DNA from: an uncultured Bacteroides sp. | GTDB lineage: Bacteria; Bacteroidota; Bacteroidia; Bacteroidales; Bacteroidaceae | Direction: 5' to 3' | Length of the DNA stretch: 64,000 nucleotides | Assembly: GCA_902388495.1 (NCBI GenBank) | Contig: CABMPP010000004.1 | Span: 62,001 to 126,000, forward strand | Shown here: piece after piece, positions 18,968 to 29,090 of the stretch | How the letters are laid out: each line of letters starts with the position of its first letter | Numbering within the stretch: position 1 is the stretch's first letter | Made by a program: the position numbers and the translations under genes | Notes under the pieces: model-generated | What the model saw: the letters and a program-made list of their open reading frames with translations, nothing else | Database searches by the model: none | Told to the model about the DNA's origin: nothing

Positions 18968-19123
18968 TGTCGAACATATTTAAACTTACAGCAGGGAAAC
19001 CTGCCAAATCATCGTGGCGGGCATTTTTATGCCCGTTCACGACACTCCTATATGGCGGTTCCTGCACCCCCATGAGGAGTGTTAATGCACCCTCAATACT
19101 GGCTGTAAGTTTAGTGTTCGACA
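18968..19123 (+). ncRNA. cloverleaf-like structured leader RNA or small RNA
   Basis: An outer stem pairs 18968-18992 with 19102-19123 (TGTCGAACA and AAACTTACAGC on the left, their complements on the right, with a small internal loop). Inside are three hairpins. The first is 18991-19004, GCAGG/CCTGC closed by a GAAA (GNRA) tetraloop. The second is 19013-19041, CGTG and CGGGCAT stems. The third is 19042-19082, ACACTCCT with AGGAGTGT. A promoter box ends 4 nt before it, and the gene at 19207 starts 84 nt after. It could be a cis-regulatory leader, a free RNA, or a small palindromic mobile repeat. Confidence 0.6.
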
Positions 19124-19206
19124 ATGGGTCAGGCGGGGATCGCTTTTCTTATACCCTTTCCCGTCTCCCGTAAATCGGATTATTCACCTTTAAAACTTGA
19201 AGATTT

Positions 19207-19662
19207 ATGGAAAACAACAACCAGCCGGAGGTAATTCAAGAGCCTTCCTACAAACAACTTAACTTGGTATCCAGTAGCTTCCAATCAGAAGAAGCAATGA
19301 AAGCGTATTATCTGCAAATGGCCGATACCATGGCTGCGAATCTTCCTTTTGAAAAATGCTCGGAGTATATATCCCTGAAAGGATTACGCCGCAAATTGAA
19401 GCAATTTATCGGAGCATTGCAGCAATTGAGCGTTCATGAATGGGGGAGTGGTATTGCAGAAATACAAAACGCTTGTGGAACGTACATGCTACAGAGCAAT
19501 ATTGAACGGAAACTTCTTCTGCAAACAAATCGGGAAATAGGTCGGCACATGCAATTCATTACGCAGTTGGCAGGAAATATGGGATTCATAAAGCAATTGT
19601 TAGGTACACTGAACTGCCATTATCAGAATGTGAGGTATTTGATGGAAAGGATGAAGGAATAA
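19207..19662 (+). CDS. hypothetical helical protein
   Basis: 151 residues, no signal peptide, no recognised domain. Composition and heptad-like spacing of Leu/Ile suggest an all-helical bundle. It is preceded by the structured RNA (18968-19123) and ended by a bidirectional hairpin terminator, so it is a monocistronic unit. I do not recognise the family. Confidence 0.75.
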   Translation: MENNNQPEVIQEPSYKQLNLVSSSFQSEEAMKAYYLQMADTMAANLPFEKCSEYISLKGLRRKLKQFIGALQQLSVHEWGSGIAEIQNACGTYMLQSNIERKLLLQTNREIGRHMQFITQLAGNMGFIKQLLGTLNCHYQNVRYLMERMKE

Positions 19663-19702
19663 TCAGAAAATGCAGTAGTGTAATAAGCTTCAGTAAATAT
19701 AT

Positions 19703-19738
19703 ATATCCTCGGAGAATGTTTATTTTCTCCGAGGATAT
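19703..19738. terminator. bidirectional hairpin terminator
   Basis: ATATCCTCGGAGAA pairs with TTCTCCGAGGATAT across a short loop, with T-runs on the plus-strand exit. It separates the convergent genes ending at 19662 and 19748. Confidence 0.8.
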
Positions 19739-19747
19739 TTTGTTTGT

Positions 19748-21295
19748 TTATCGGATGTTTCCGATATTCTTTTCAATCAATGTTTCATTGGTAATCGTAA
19801 AATCACCGTTAGCGGCATCTTTAAAGCCTGGGTCAAGTGAAGTCGAATTGGAATCAAAGAATTTGGCTTTTTCGTAATCAGAGATAAAGCTGGGTGCCTT
19901 GAAATAGTTGTTGTTCTTAAATGTCGGTATCCCAGTCTTGTCTTGGTCAGAGAAATAGCCTCCGGTGTTTGTAACAAGATTGTTGGTGAAAGTAATTTTG
20001 TTACCGATGAAACGTACGTAGAAGAGACGTTTCTCATTATTGCTGACACCATTGAGGGTACAATGGTCGATTGTGATAACCGGAGTAATGCCGGCAAAGT
20101 CTCCTGAAGCATCATCGTAGCGTACAAAATCACGAGCTGCACAACTATTATAAACAGTACAATTGGTGATATTCAAGGATTTTATAGCACCTTTACGACA
20201 GTCAAGCATATCTCCTCCATTGCATTCAATGTTATAGATCAAGGAGTTCTTGATTGTGATTTCATCAATGGTCGCAGCTACGTTGATGTAGTATAGACCC
20301 TTCGTATAGTTTCTGATTTCGCAATCATCAATAATCAAATTCTTATAAGCTGTTGCTGTTTTAAACTCAACGGTTTGGCTGCCATCCGTATCTTTACCGT
20401 CCAATATAATTTGCTTCAAAGTAAGTGATGCACCGTTGTTTAGGGTAATACAACCATTTAAAACGGGTTTGTCACTTGGACGTACAGCTTTGAATTCTAC
20501 GCTCTTGTTTATGGCTATTTTTCCCGGGGTTGTCGCGTCACTTCCGGCAATACGGTAAGTGCCCGGATAGAATGCAAAAGCATCACCATCATTTGCGGCA
20601 GCAAGTAATGCTGCAAAGTCATCTTCCGGTGTAACAGGGATAGCACCACCTAAATCAACCAAAGTAGTGAATTTGACAGTTCCACGTGTTTTGGTACCAT
20701 TCATCAGCTTTGCCGTATATTCAGTTTCGGAGGTTAAACCCTCGATGGTTGCGACACCTGCAGCAATTTCGGCAGAAGTAACAGTATGCTTGATGTTGCC
20801 TGGGGTCAGAACTATTTCGGTAGCTGTCTCTCCGGCCGTCCAATGGAGCGTTACACTGAATGCACTCAAGTCTTCTTCTGTGACAGACTTGAAGATTTGT
20901 TCGGCATCAGTCTTAAAGTAAACTCCACTCCACTTGGACTCGGAAATATTCTCGCCAATAGCTTGAACGCGTGCTGAATACTTCATTTCACCTTCTAAGC
21001 CTGTGACTATATAGGGCAAATCTTCTGCTATAATTCCCGGTATTGTTTTAACCGGACTGCCGCTAAAAGTCAAGCTGTCATTTTCGAATATTTCGATGGT
21101 ATAGCTTGTTGCTCCATTAACAGCTGCCCACGACAAGCGGGCATTGACTTGATTTACAACTCTTGCTTCCACATTGATCGGAGCGAAAAGGCGATCGTAA
21201 TCGATGCTTGTAATTTCATCGCTCTGATCACTGCAAGCAGTTGTCAGGGCTGCTGTAGCCAGCCCTAACAGATATGCATATTTCTTTAATTTCAT
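19748..21295 (-). CDS. surface lipoprotein with fibronectin-III-like and DUF4957/pectate-lyase-like beta-helix domains
   Basis: 515 residues. The lipobox Cys is at about 21 (LTTACSDQSD). Two FN3-like domains lie at about 38-215 (RLSWAAVNGATSYTIEIF; VTLHWTAGETATEIVLTP). A right-handed beta-helix region starts near 225 with many N/D-rich turns, resembling DUF4957/DUF5123 proteins of Bacteroides pectin loci. It is in the SusE/F position downstream of SusC/SusD, 32 nt after the SusD stop. A surface pectin-binding or weak lyase-like role is inferred; no catalytic residues could be assigned. Confidence 0.8.
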   Translation of the reverse strand: MKLKKYAYLLGLATAALTTACSDQSDEITSIDYDRLFAPINVEARVVNQVNARLSWAAVNGATSYTIEIFENDSLTFSGSPVKTIPGIIAEDLPYIVTGLEGEMKYSARVQAIGENISESKWSGVYFKTDAEQIFKSVTEEDLSAFSVTLHWTAGETATEIVLTPGNIKHTVTSAEIAAGVATIEGLTSETEYTAKLMNGTKTRGTVKFTTLVDLGGAIPVTPEDDFAALLAAANDGDAFAFYPGTYRIAGSDATTPGKIAINKSVEFKAVRPSDKPVLNGCITLNNGASLTLKQIILDGKDTDGSQTVEFKTATAYKNLIIDDCEIRNYTKGLYYINVAATIDEITIKNSLIYNIECNGGDMLDCRKGAIKSLNITNCTVYNSCAARDFVRYDDASGDFAGITPVITIDHCTLNGVSNNEKRLFYVRFIGNKITFTNNLVTNTGGYFSDQDKTGIPTFKNNNYFKAPSFISDYEKAKFFDSNSTSLDPGFKDAANGDFTITNETLIEKNIGNIR

Positions 21296-21327
21296 AATCT
21301 TTTTTGTTATGTGTGTTAATCACTAAG

Positions 21328-23109
21328 TTAATCGTTGGTCAACGTGCCGTTACTCTTATCGATGAATGTCTGCCAGATGGGCCAGTACTGGTTTTCATCC
21401 GGATTTTGTATGTAGAGTGTATTGATTTGATCATCCGTCAGTTTTTCGGTAGAAATCCAAGTCGTATTGCTTTCATATCCCATTGACTTACCGATCTCGT
21501 CAGTATCGCCATGATTCAAACCATAAATTATCAATGTTTCACCGTCTTTTTTGTCAGTCTGGTAATACAATTTCTCCGGCAGGTCGGCATAAGCACCTTC
21601 ACGGCGTGCCAGCTGTGCCATCTTGGTTTTAGCCTCATCCAGTTTGGTCTTCAGTAAGTTCCAACGGATCAGGTCGGCTTTTCTCAATGATTCACCGGCA
21701 AATTCAAGTGCACGTTGATCAACGATAGCATTGAAGAAGGCATCTTTGCTGGCTGTTGCTTTATTCATATAAGCAGTAACTTTAGCTGCGGGCAATGCGC
21801 GGTCCAGGATCGGTTTCAAATAAGCCGCTGCTGCAGAAGGACCTTCCAACTCGTTGATAGCTTCGGCAGCCATCAGGTAAATATCGGCCAAACGCATATA
21901 TTGCCAGTTTATACCATCGTCATTCGTAGAAGTGACCATGCGGTCCATCCACTCGTAACGTAACTTACCGAAGCACCATTTCTTCAGGCTGCGCAATTCT
22001 TGCTTGGATTTTCCGTCAACCAGTTCCTTGGACCACTCGTAGGGTACGCAAGTTATGTCACGTCTTACGTCGTCTATATCGTAATCATAGAATAAATGAG
22101 GAAGAGGGCCGTTTATACCACCTTGTGCCTGTTTGGTATACTGGTCGGCAGCATTGTGCTGTACGCCGAAGGTGTAAAGTACACGTCCGCGGCCATCGGA
22201 GAATGGAATTTCCCAAATGGATTCTTCACCGGCTGTTACAATGTCCTTACAGAGTCTGGTAAAGTTATCTTTGAACGCACCGAGCTTGTTGCAGCCTTGA
22301 TTGATAATGTCCAGACATTCCTTACGTGCAAGGGTATACATGGCTGTTCTGTCCAGTTCGGGATCATTGCTCAGACGGATTCCGTCTGCACGCTGGCTAT
22401 AACCTCCGGCATAGAGTGCTATACGGGCACGAAGTCCTTTTACGAATGCTTTATTTACGCGTTCGGTACTTCTGGTTACAGATGTTGCGTTGGGCCATGC
22501 CACATAGTCTTCTGCCGTTTGCAGGTCCGACAGTAACTGTTTGTAGATGACATCCCTGTCAGATCTGCCCAAATACATTGTTTCGGACGTAATCGGCTCA
22601 AAACGTGCAGGAACATCTCCCCAGGCTTTTACCAAATCCAGATAGATGACAGCTCTCAAAGTCAAAGCCTCGCCCAGCAGCTGTCTCAGTTCCGCATTGG
22701 ATGATATGTTGCCATAAGTATTTAAACCGGCAATGGCTTGATTGGCACGTTCAATGCCTTCATAAAATTTAGCGTATGCATTGTTGTCCGTATTCATCTG
22801 GCTGTTGTTAGCTTTCGTGTTATACGATGCCAGGTCATACTTGCCGCCATCCGGCATTTTAGACAGGTCCATACCGTTGATCCATTCTACGTCGGAGTTT
22901 ATTCCGTAGAAGGGGAGGAAACGTCCGCGATAAGAGTTGGTTTCACTGAATGATTGGTGAATACTCATTACGGCAGCTTCGGCCAGAGACGGAGTAGAGA
23001 AGATGACGGATGCATCCAGGGCGGACTTACTTGGTGATTCCAGGTCGCAAGAGGTGGTCAGGCCGGTAAGCGACAAGGTTAAAAGGGATATATAGATTAA
23101 TTTTTTCAT
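21328..23109 (-). CDS. SusD/RagB-family surface glycan-binding lipoprotein
   Basis: 593 residues. The lipobox is LTTSCDLESPS (Cys about 21). The SusD N-domain contains LRAVIYLDLVKAWGDVPARF and the RagB C-domain contains FAGESLRKADLIRWNLLKTK. It is the partner of the SusC at 23131-26361, 21 nt upstream. It is larger than the SusD at 16207, and the two are not close paralogues. Confidence 0.95.
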   Translation of the reverse strand: MKKLIYISLLTLSLTGLTTSCDLESPSKSALDASVIFSTPSLAEAAVMSIHQSFSETNSYRGRFLPFYGINSDVEWINGMDLSKMPDGGKYDLASYNTKANNSQMNTDNNAYAKFYEGIERANQAIAGLNTYGNISSNAELRQLLGEALTLRAVIYLDLVKAWGDVPARFEPITSETMYLGRSDRDVIYKQLLSDLQTAEDYVAWPNATSVTRSTERVNKAFVKGLRARIALYAGGYSQRADGIRLSNDPELDRTAMYTLARKECLDIINQGCNKLGAFKDNFTRLCKDIVTAGEESIWEIPFSDGRGRVLYTFGVQHNAADQYTKQAQGGINGPLPHLFYDYDIDDVRRDITCVPYEWSKELVDGKSKQELRSLKKWCFGKLRYEWMDRMVTSTNDDGINWQYMRLADIYLMAAEAINELEGPSAAAAYLKPILDRALPAAKVTAYMNKATASKDAFFNAIVDQRALEFAGESLRKADLIRWNLLKTKLDEAKTKMAQLARREGAYADLPEKLYYQTDKKDGETLIIYGLNHGDTDEIGKSMGYESNTTWISTEKLTDDQINTLYIQNPDENQYWPIWQTFIDKSNGTLTND

Positions 23110-23130
23110 TTCTTTTACTTTTTACTGGGT

Positions 23131-26100
23131 TTAGAAATTCAAGTTTACACCTACTACAAACTGGCGGCTCTTTGGATAAGCTGAGTAGTCGACACCCGGA
23201 GTCAGATTGGTTTTACGCATAGCCGATACTTCAGGGTCATAGCCGGAGTAGCTGGTAAGGCAGAATACGTTATAGGCTGTTACGTAGAAACGCAGGTTTT
23301 GTATTCTGGCTTTGTTTGTAATGGCTTTCGGGATGGTATAACCCAACGTCAAAGTGTTCAGACGGAGGAAAGAACCATCTTCTACGGCCCAGTCACTGAA
23401 GACCATGCGGTCTGTCATAGGTGACCACATAGTGGTGTTGGCATTCATGGCTGCTAATTTAGCAGGATCATTGCAGAGGGTTCCGTCTTCATTCAAGTTA
23501 GTCCAACGTTTGCCGTCAGCCATATCCGAAATCATGTTGCGGTATTGGTACTTACCGGTTTGGGTAAATTCAATCTTATTGGCATTGTAAACGTCATTGC
23601 CTACGCTCCAATTGAAATTGGCACTTAAATCGAAACCATAGGCACGTGCATTGATGCTGAAACCACCGGTATGTACAGGGTTGGCATCACCGATAATCTC
23701 ACGGTCGTTGGCATCTACAATATTGTCTTCGCTACCATTGAGGTTTTTCAGTTTCATAGAACCCGGACGGAGCTTGCCAACTACTGAACTGGCATCGGCT
23801 ACCCCTTCTTTCAGAATCCAACTTTTGCTTGCTTCGTCATAACCGGTGAAATCACTAACTTCGTAGCGGCCGTCGGAACGGTAACCATACATTTTGCCTA
23901 CAGAACCGCCCTTGGCAATCCAGTAGTCATAACCGATTTCTGTAGAAGCCCATTCTGTAGCTTGACCAAAGTCGTTCATGATACCCAGGTCTTTGATCTT
24001 ATTCTTGTTGAAGCCAATATTGGCACTGAAGCTCAATCCAAAATCTTTTTTGTCGATGGCAGTCCAGTTGATGGTTGCTTCGAGACCTTTATTCTCGGTC
24101 TTACCCATGTTGCGGTATTGGTTGTCGTAACCGGTACCTCCTACGGGGAATTGAATCAACAAGTCTTTTGTTGTATTCAGATACGCTTCGACTGTACCGT
24201 TCAATTTGCCACCTAAAACCGTGAAATCCAAACCGATGTTACGTGTGATGGTTGTCTCCCATTTCAAGTCTGGGTTGGCCATCGTTTTAGAAGGTGCCCA
24301 GTAGTTGGTAAAGCCATTGATCCAGGAAGTGGTCGAGTTCTGGTAAGTCTGTACCATCTGTCCCGAAGGAATGTTGTTGTTACCTGCTGTACCATAGCTG
24401 AGACGTAGTTTCAAGTCATCCAGCCAGTTCTTGGTACCTTCCATGAACGGTTCTGAAGAAACACGCCATGCCACGGCGGCAGAGGGGAAGTAGCCCCATT
24501 GGTTGCCCGATGCAAACTTGGAAGAACCATCGGCACGGAATGTTGCACTTAACAGATACTTGCTTTCGAAGTCATAGTTTACACGACCGAAGTATGACAA
24601 CAGTTTATCGTCCGGGTCCAGATAATTGTCAACGGAGTAGGGAGTACCCATCGATGTTAACTTCCATGCTTGTTCGGAAGTAAATCCTTCAGGGAAACCA
24701 TGTACGATATTGGTCAGTTTGGAAGATTTCGTGATAATCCATTCGTGGCCGATCATTGCATTCAAGTGATGCTTGTCACCTTTGAACAGCTTGCTGAAAT
24801 CGTAGCTGATAGTATTTGTATTGCGGAACTTATGGCGGCTTGTATTGGCAAGCTGGATAGCCGGTTTGCCTTGATTGGTAGCCGACGGCACGTTCTTGAT
24901 GTAATAAGTAGTCAGACCCCAGAAGCGCTGGTCATTATTACGATAGTCATCGTAACCCACTTCTGTTTTAATTTTGAAGTTCTTAAAGATTTCCCAGCCG
25001 AAGCTACCAGCCATGTTCAGAGTTTTACGCTCTTGCTTACGGTCGTTATCATAAAGAGAAGTCAACGGATGGTACAAGTTACCCAAATCATCGTCATCGC
25101 TACCGGCAGAAGAGTCCAGGTTGGACAAAGGTATTGGCGTATAGATAACAGAATATTTCAGACGGCGGTCTGTATCGTAAGTACCTCCGGTTGCGTCTGT
25201 TGCACCACCACCGATGATATCTGTATCAGAATAGCGTGCAGAAAAATCTACGGTCACATTCTTTACGGGTTTCGTATTCAGTTTCAGGCTGAAGTTGTCG
25301 CGCTTGAATGTAGAGTTCTCCATAATGGCCTTGTCATTCATGTGGCTATAGCTGAAAGCATATCTGATTTTTTCGCTACCGCCCGTAATGCTTAGGTTAT
25401 GGTTGAATGTTTCGCCTGTACGTCCGAATGTCAAATCTTGCCAGTCGTTGTATGGAATATTGTCGTACATGTCCATATCCTGGTATTTGCCGAAGAATTT
25501 CTCGTATGAACTCAAATCATTGGCATCTTTCAGAAGGGCCAACTCGTATTGCCACTTTGCATAATCTTTAGGAGAAAGAACATCCAGTGTTTTTGCAATC
25601 TTCTTCCAGCTATAGTAAGCATTGTAGTTTACGTTGACCTTGCCTTCCTTACCGGATTTTGTTGTAACAAGAATTACACCGTTCGCACCACGGGAACCAT
25701 AGATGGCTGTAGAAGATGCATCTTTCAATACAGTCATATCTTCAATGTCGGAAGCCGGGATATCGGAGATTGACTCAACGGGGAAACCGTCTACGATGAA
25801 CAACGGGGTGTTGTCTCCAGTGATGGAACCTCCACCACGTACACGGATTTTCATTTCAGCATCAGGTGAACCTTCGGTTGTCGTAATCTGTACACCTGCC
25901 ATTTTACCGGTCAGTGCTTCCGTGGCGTTAGCTACCGGCACAGCTGCCAGTGTTTCGGAGTTTACAGTTGCCACAGAACCTGTCAAATCTTTACGCTTTA
26001 CCGCACCATACCCGATAACCACAACCTCCTCCAGAGCTTGTGCATCATCAGCCAATACTACGTTGATAACTTTCTGCCCTTTGACGGCAGCTTCCTGCGT

Positions 26101-26361
26101 AGTCATACCTACATACGAGAATATCAGTGTTGCGTTGGCCGGAACACTGAGTGTGAAATTACCGTCGATGTCGGTAATGGTACCATTGCTGGTATTCCCC
26201 TTTTCTACTACGGAAGCACCGATTACGGTTTCTCCCGTCTTGTCTGTCACAGTACCTTTTACGGTTACATTTTGCGCCGATACGCTGAGCGATATCATGG
26301 CTACTAATATAAATAGTAGCGCATTGCGCATGTTTTTCATTTGGTTAGACATTCTTTGCAT
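23131..26361 (-). CDS. SusC/RagA TonB-dependent transporter
   Basis: 1076 residues. Signal peptide, then a carboxypeptidase-D-like domain (about 31-110, GTVTDKTGETVIGASVVEKG). TonB-box-like EEVVVIGYG, plug and barrel follow, ending NLNF. It lacks an STN domain, so it should be regulated by an HTCS or similar rather than FecR/sigma. Starts at codons 1, 4 or 8 are possible; the ATG at 26340 (codon 8) gives the most typical signal peptide. It heads the pectin-type operon 26361 to 19748. Confidence 0.95.
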   Translation of the reverse strand: MQRMSNQMKNMRNALLFILVAMISLSVSAQNVTVKGTVTDKTGETVIGASVVEKGNTSNGTITDIDGNFTLSVPANATLIFSYVGMTTQEAAVKGQKVINVVLADDAQALEEVVVIGYGAVKRKDLTGSVATVNSETLAAVPVANATEALTGKMAGVQITTTEGSPDAEMKIRVRGGGSITGDNTPLFIVDGFPVESISDIPASDIEDMTVLKDASSTAIYGSRGANGVILVTTKSGKEGKVNVNYNAYYSWKKIAKTLDVLSPKDYAKWQYELALLKDANDLSSYEKFFGKYQDMDMYDNIPYNDWQDLTFGRTGETFNHNLSITGGSEKIRYAFSYSHMNDKAIMENSTFKRDNFSLKLNTKPVKNVTVDFSARYSDTDIIGGGATDATGGTYDTDRRLKYSVIYTPIPLSNLDSSAGSDDDDLGNLYHPLTSLYDNDRKQERKTLNMAGSFGWEIFKNFKIKTEVGYDDYRNNDQRFWGLTTYYIKNVPSATNQGKPAIQLANTSRHKFRNTNTISYDFSKLFKGDKHHLNAMIGHEWIITKSSKLTNIVHGFPEGFTSEQAWKLTSMGTPYSVDNYLDPDDKLLSYFGRVNYDFESKYLLSATFRADGSSKFASGNQWGYFPSAAVAWRVSSEPFMEGTKNWLDDLKLRLSYGTAGNNNIPSGQMVQTYQNSTTSWINGFTNYWAPSKTMANPDLKWETTITRNIGLDFTVLGGKLNGTVEAYLNTTKDLLIQFPVGGTGYDNQYRNMGKTENKGLEATINWTAIDKKDFGLSFSANIGFNKNKIKDLGIMNDFGQATEWASTEIGYDYWIAKGGSVGKMYGYRSDGRYEVSDFTGYDEASKSWILKEGVADASSVVGKLRPGSMKLKNLNGSEDNIVDANDREIIGDANPVHTGGFSINARAYGFDLSANFNWSVGNDVYNANKIEFTQTGKYQYRNMISDMADGKRWTNLNEDGTLCNDPAKLAAMNANTTMWSPMTDRMVFSDWAVEDGSFLRLNTLTLGYTIPKAITNKARIQNLRFYVTAYNVFCLTSYSGYDPEVSAMRKTNLTPGVDYSAYPKSRQFVVGVNLNF

Positions 26362-26427
26362 GTTTATAATTAAAATAGTGATTTTTCCTCATAGGTGTGT
26401 TCGGACACACTGTTAATCTAAACGATG

Positions 26428-26435
26428 CAAATGTA
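26428..26435 (-). promoter_or_regulatory. Bacteroides-type -7 box for the SusC/SusD operon
   Basis: CAAATGTA on the plus strand reads TACATTTG on the minus strand, 66 nt upstream of the first possible SusC start. The -33 element is not evident, as expected for an activator-dependent PUL promoter. Confidence 0.5.
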
Positions 26436-26493
26436 GGAGGATATGCAAAGGTAAATGTGTAAAATTTGTTTTTAGGTTGGTAATTTTTGTTTT

Positions 26494-28977
26494 CTATGGG
26501 TTTTGTACTGTCAGTACATACTGGTTTCCGGCAGTTGTTTCAATGTCGTACACATAGGTAGCGGCATATTGGGGAACTGTCAGGGGTGCATTGGCAGCAA
26601 TCAGCGGTTTGCGTATATCTTGCGGTTGCAAAAGTTGATTTTTACACATATTTTCTGCGGCAGGCTCCAATTTTTCCCCATCCAGGTAGAGGGGGAATGC
26701 GCTGCGTATACGCAGTGTGCCTCCGATGTTCGAGGTGAGGATCGCTTTTTGCAGTTTCCCTTTCTCCCAAACCATTTCGTTCAAGGTAAATCCGCCTCTG
26801 CAACGGATTCCTTTCAAGGTTCCTTGCTGCCAGGCGTCGGGCAGGGCGGGAAGAAGATGGACGGCTCCGTCGTGACTCTGGACAAGCATTTCGGCAATAC
26901 CGGCGGCGCAACCAAAATTTCCATCTATCTGGAAAGGTGGGTGGGCATCGAACAGATTGGGGTAGGTACCTCCATTTTGCCCCTTTTCATCGGTGGTGGG
27001 GTAGAGTTGTTCGGTAATCAGCTTGTAGGCATGGTTGCCGTCGAGCAGACGCGCCCACAGACAAACTTTCCAGCCCATGGACCAGCCGGTGGAATGGTCG
27101 CCGCGGCTGATCAGTGATTTCTTGGCGGCTTCGAACAAGACGGGAGAGTGGTAGGCACTGATTTGTCGCCCGGGATAGAGCCCCCATAGGTGGGAGACGT
27201 GGCGGTGGTGGTCGTCCGGGTTATCCCAGTCCTCCATCCACTCTTGCAGTTGTCCCCAGCGTCCCACTTGCATAGGGGCCAGATGAGCGGCTACCGTTTG
27301 CAGGCTGTCGGTGAAGTCGGTGGTTTCGTTCATCAATCGGGCTGCCTGGATGGTATTATGGAACAGGTCGTACACCATCTGGTTGTCCATCGTAGTGCCT
27401 GCAACCACAACAAAGTCGCGCTTGCCGTTTACTACGGGTCTGTTTTCGGGAGAGTAGGAGGGAGCCACTACCAGCCAGTTGTTCTTGGGTTCGCGTACCA
27501 GAAAATCCAGGTAGAACTCACAGGCACCACGCATCAGCGGATAGACTTCGGCCAGGTAGTTCTTGTTGCCGGAGAAGAGGTAGCGGTCCCACAGATGCTG
27601 GCAGAACCAGGCGTTGCAGGTAGGCCAGATGCCATATCCCGGACCGTCTACGGCACCGGTGCTGCGCCAGATGTCGGTATTGTGATGCAAAGTCCATCCG
27701 CGGCAACCGTACATGGCAGCGCTTTCGCGTCCTTGCAGGGCTACCTCCTTGACCAGTTGCAGGAAAGGTTCGTGCATTTCGGGCAGGGCGGTGCTCTCGG
27801 CCGGCCAATAGTTCATTTCGACGTTGATGTCGGTGGTGTATTTGCCGTCCCAGGGGGCACGCAGCTGATAGTTCCAGATGCCTTGCAGGTTGGCAGCTTG
27901 TCCGCCGGGTTGCGAACAGCAGATGAGCAGGTAGCGCCCGAACTGGAAATAGAGGGCGGCCATTTGCGGGTCGAAGGTTGAACCGAACTCTTTGACACGC
28001 ACATCGGTCGGCTTGTCGGCTTGTGCGTTGCTGCCCAGGTCGAGAGATACGCGGTCGAAATACTTTCGGTATGCGTCGATATGTGCCGCTTTCCCCTTTG
28101 CGTAGTTTGGAGAGGCTTGTTTCAGATATTGTTGTGCGGTGGCAGTTGCATTCCCCGATACATCTTTGTAGTTCACAAAGTTGGTGCCGATGGAAACGTA
28201 CAGGATGACGCTGTTGGCATCCTTGACTTGCAGGGTGCTGTCGGATAAAACTTCCAGGCGCCCTCCGTTGTTCTCGATGCGGGTAAGGGCGGTGAAGTGT
28301 ACTTTACCTTCAATGCCTTCGTGGTCGTTGGCTTTGCCGCTGAGTTGCAGTTCCTTGCGGGGCGAGATGCTGCGTACTATATTCTCTGTATAAGGAGTGG
28401 TGTATCGGGCTGTAAAAGAGATGCTTTTCTTCTTCGAAGCTGTCAGCCGGATGACGAGCAACTGCTCGGGGAAGGAGGTGTAGGCTTCGCGGGTATAGGT
28501 CACGCCTCCGGCTGTGAAGCGGGTGGTGGCTATTGCCTTCCTGATGTCCAGGTCGCGATAGTAGTTGCTGTATTCGCCGATTCCGTGGAAGTCGAGGTGT
28601 AGCGAACCTACCGTCTGATAGGGCATTCCATTGGCCGATTGCGAGCAGATGGCAGGGCCGCAGAGTGCTTGCGCTTCTACATTCCGGCCTTCAAAGATTA
28701 GTTGGCGGATGCGGGGCAATGCCTCTTTCGCTTTGGGATTGGTGTTGTTGTGGGGGGAGCCGCCCCAAACGGTTTCTTCGTTCAGCTGAAACTGTTCGTG
28801 CTCCGGGTCGCCGAAGACCATTGCTCCTAAACGTCCGTTACCCAATGGCAAAGCTTCCACCCACTGGGTGGCAGGCTTGTTGTACCATAACTTTAAATTG
28901 CTCTCTTGTTGTTGCGCTTGTACCTTACCTGCCAGGCAGCAGATTGCAAGGATTGCTAAAGTCCATTTTCTTATCAT
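26494..28977 (-). CDS. glycoside hydrolase family 95 (alpha-L-fucosidase / alpha-L-galactosidase type)
   Basis: 827 residues with a signal peptide (CCLAGKVQA). The N-terminal GH95 beta domain shows WVEALPLGNGRLGAMVFGD and NEETVWGGSP. The catalytic (alpha/alpha)6 barrel has TDINVEMNYWPAES and IDGNFGCAAGIAEMLVQSH, both characteristic of the family. GH95 enzymes invert alpha-1,2-fucosides, and some act on alpha-L-galactosides of pectin. With GH28 and GH43 nearby a pectin side-chain substrate is likelier than mucin, but this is inference. It is upstream of the SusC gene on the same strand with a promoter-like gap of 132 nt. Confidence 0.93.
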   Translation of the reverse strand: MIRKWTLAILAICCLAGKVQAQQQESNLKLWYNKPATQWVEALPLGNGRLGAMVFGDPEHEQFQLNEETVWGGSPHNNTNPKAKEALPRIRQLIFEGRNVEAQALCGPAICSQSANGMPYQTVGSLHLDFHGIGEYSNYYRDLDIRKAIATTRFTAGGVTYTREAYTSFPEQLLVIRLTASKKKSISFTARYTTPYTENIVRSISPRKELQLSGKANDHEGIEGKVHFTALTRIENNGGRLEVLSDSTLQVKDANSVILYVSIGTNFVNYKDVSGNATATAQQYLKQASPNYAKGKAAHIDAYRKYFDRVSLDLGSNAQADKPTDVRVKEFGSTFDPQMAALYFQFGRYLLICCSQPGGQAANLQGIWNYQLRAPWDGKYTTDINVEMNYWPAESTALPEMHEPFLQLVKEVALQGRESAAMYGCRGWTLHHNTDIWRSTGAVDGPGYGIWPTCNAWFCQHLWDRYLFSGNKNYLAEVYPLMRGACEFYLDFLVREPKNNWLVVAPSYSPENRPVVNGKRDFVVVAGTTMDNQMVYDLFHNTIQAARLMNETTDFTDSLQTVAAHLAPMQVGRWGQLQEWMEDWDNPDDHHRHVSHLWGLYPGRQISAYHSPVLFEAAKKSLISRGDHSTGWSMGWKVCLWARLLDGNHAYKLITEQLYPTTDEKGQNGGTYPNLFDAHPPFQIDGNFGCAAGIAEMLVQSHDGAVHLLPALPDAWQQGTLKGIRCRGGFTLNEMVWEKGKLQKAILTSNIGGTLRIRSAFPLYLDGEKLEPAAENMCKNQLLQPQDIRKPLIAANAPLTVPQYAATYVYDIETTAGNQYVLTVQNP

Positions 28978-29090
28978 TGTTTTTCATATTTGGCATTCCG
29001 GTTGCAATATTAGGCGCTTTCCGGCACTTTCGAGGGGACTTTTTCACAGAAAAGGAGTATTTTCTATGGAAAAAGGAAGAATCGGGTTGA

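Noticed and set aside
18967..19173. A 68-codon open frame over the cloverleaf RNA
   Set aside because: It starts inside the predicted outer stem, its codons follow the hairpin arms, and it has no domain or start context. The RNA structure explains the sequence better.
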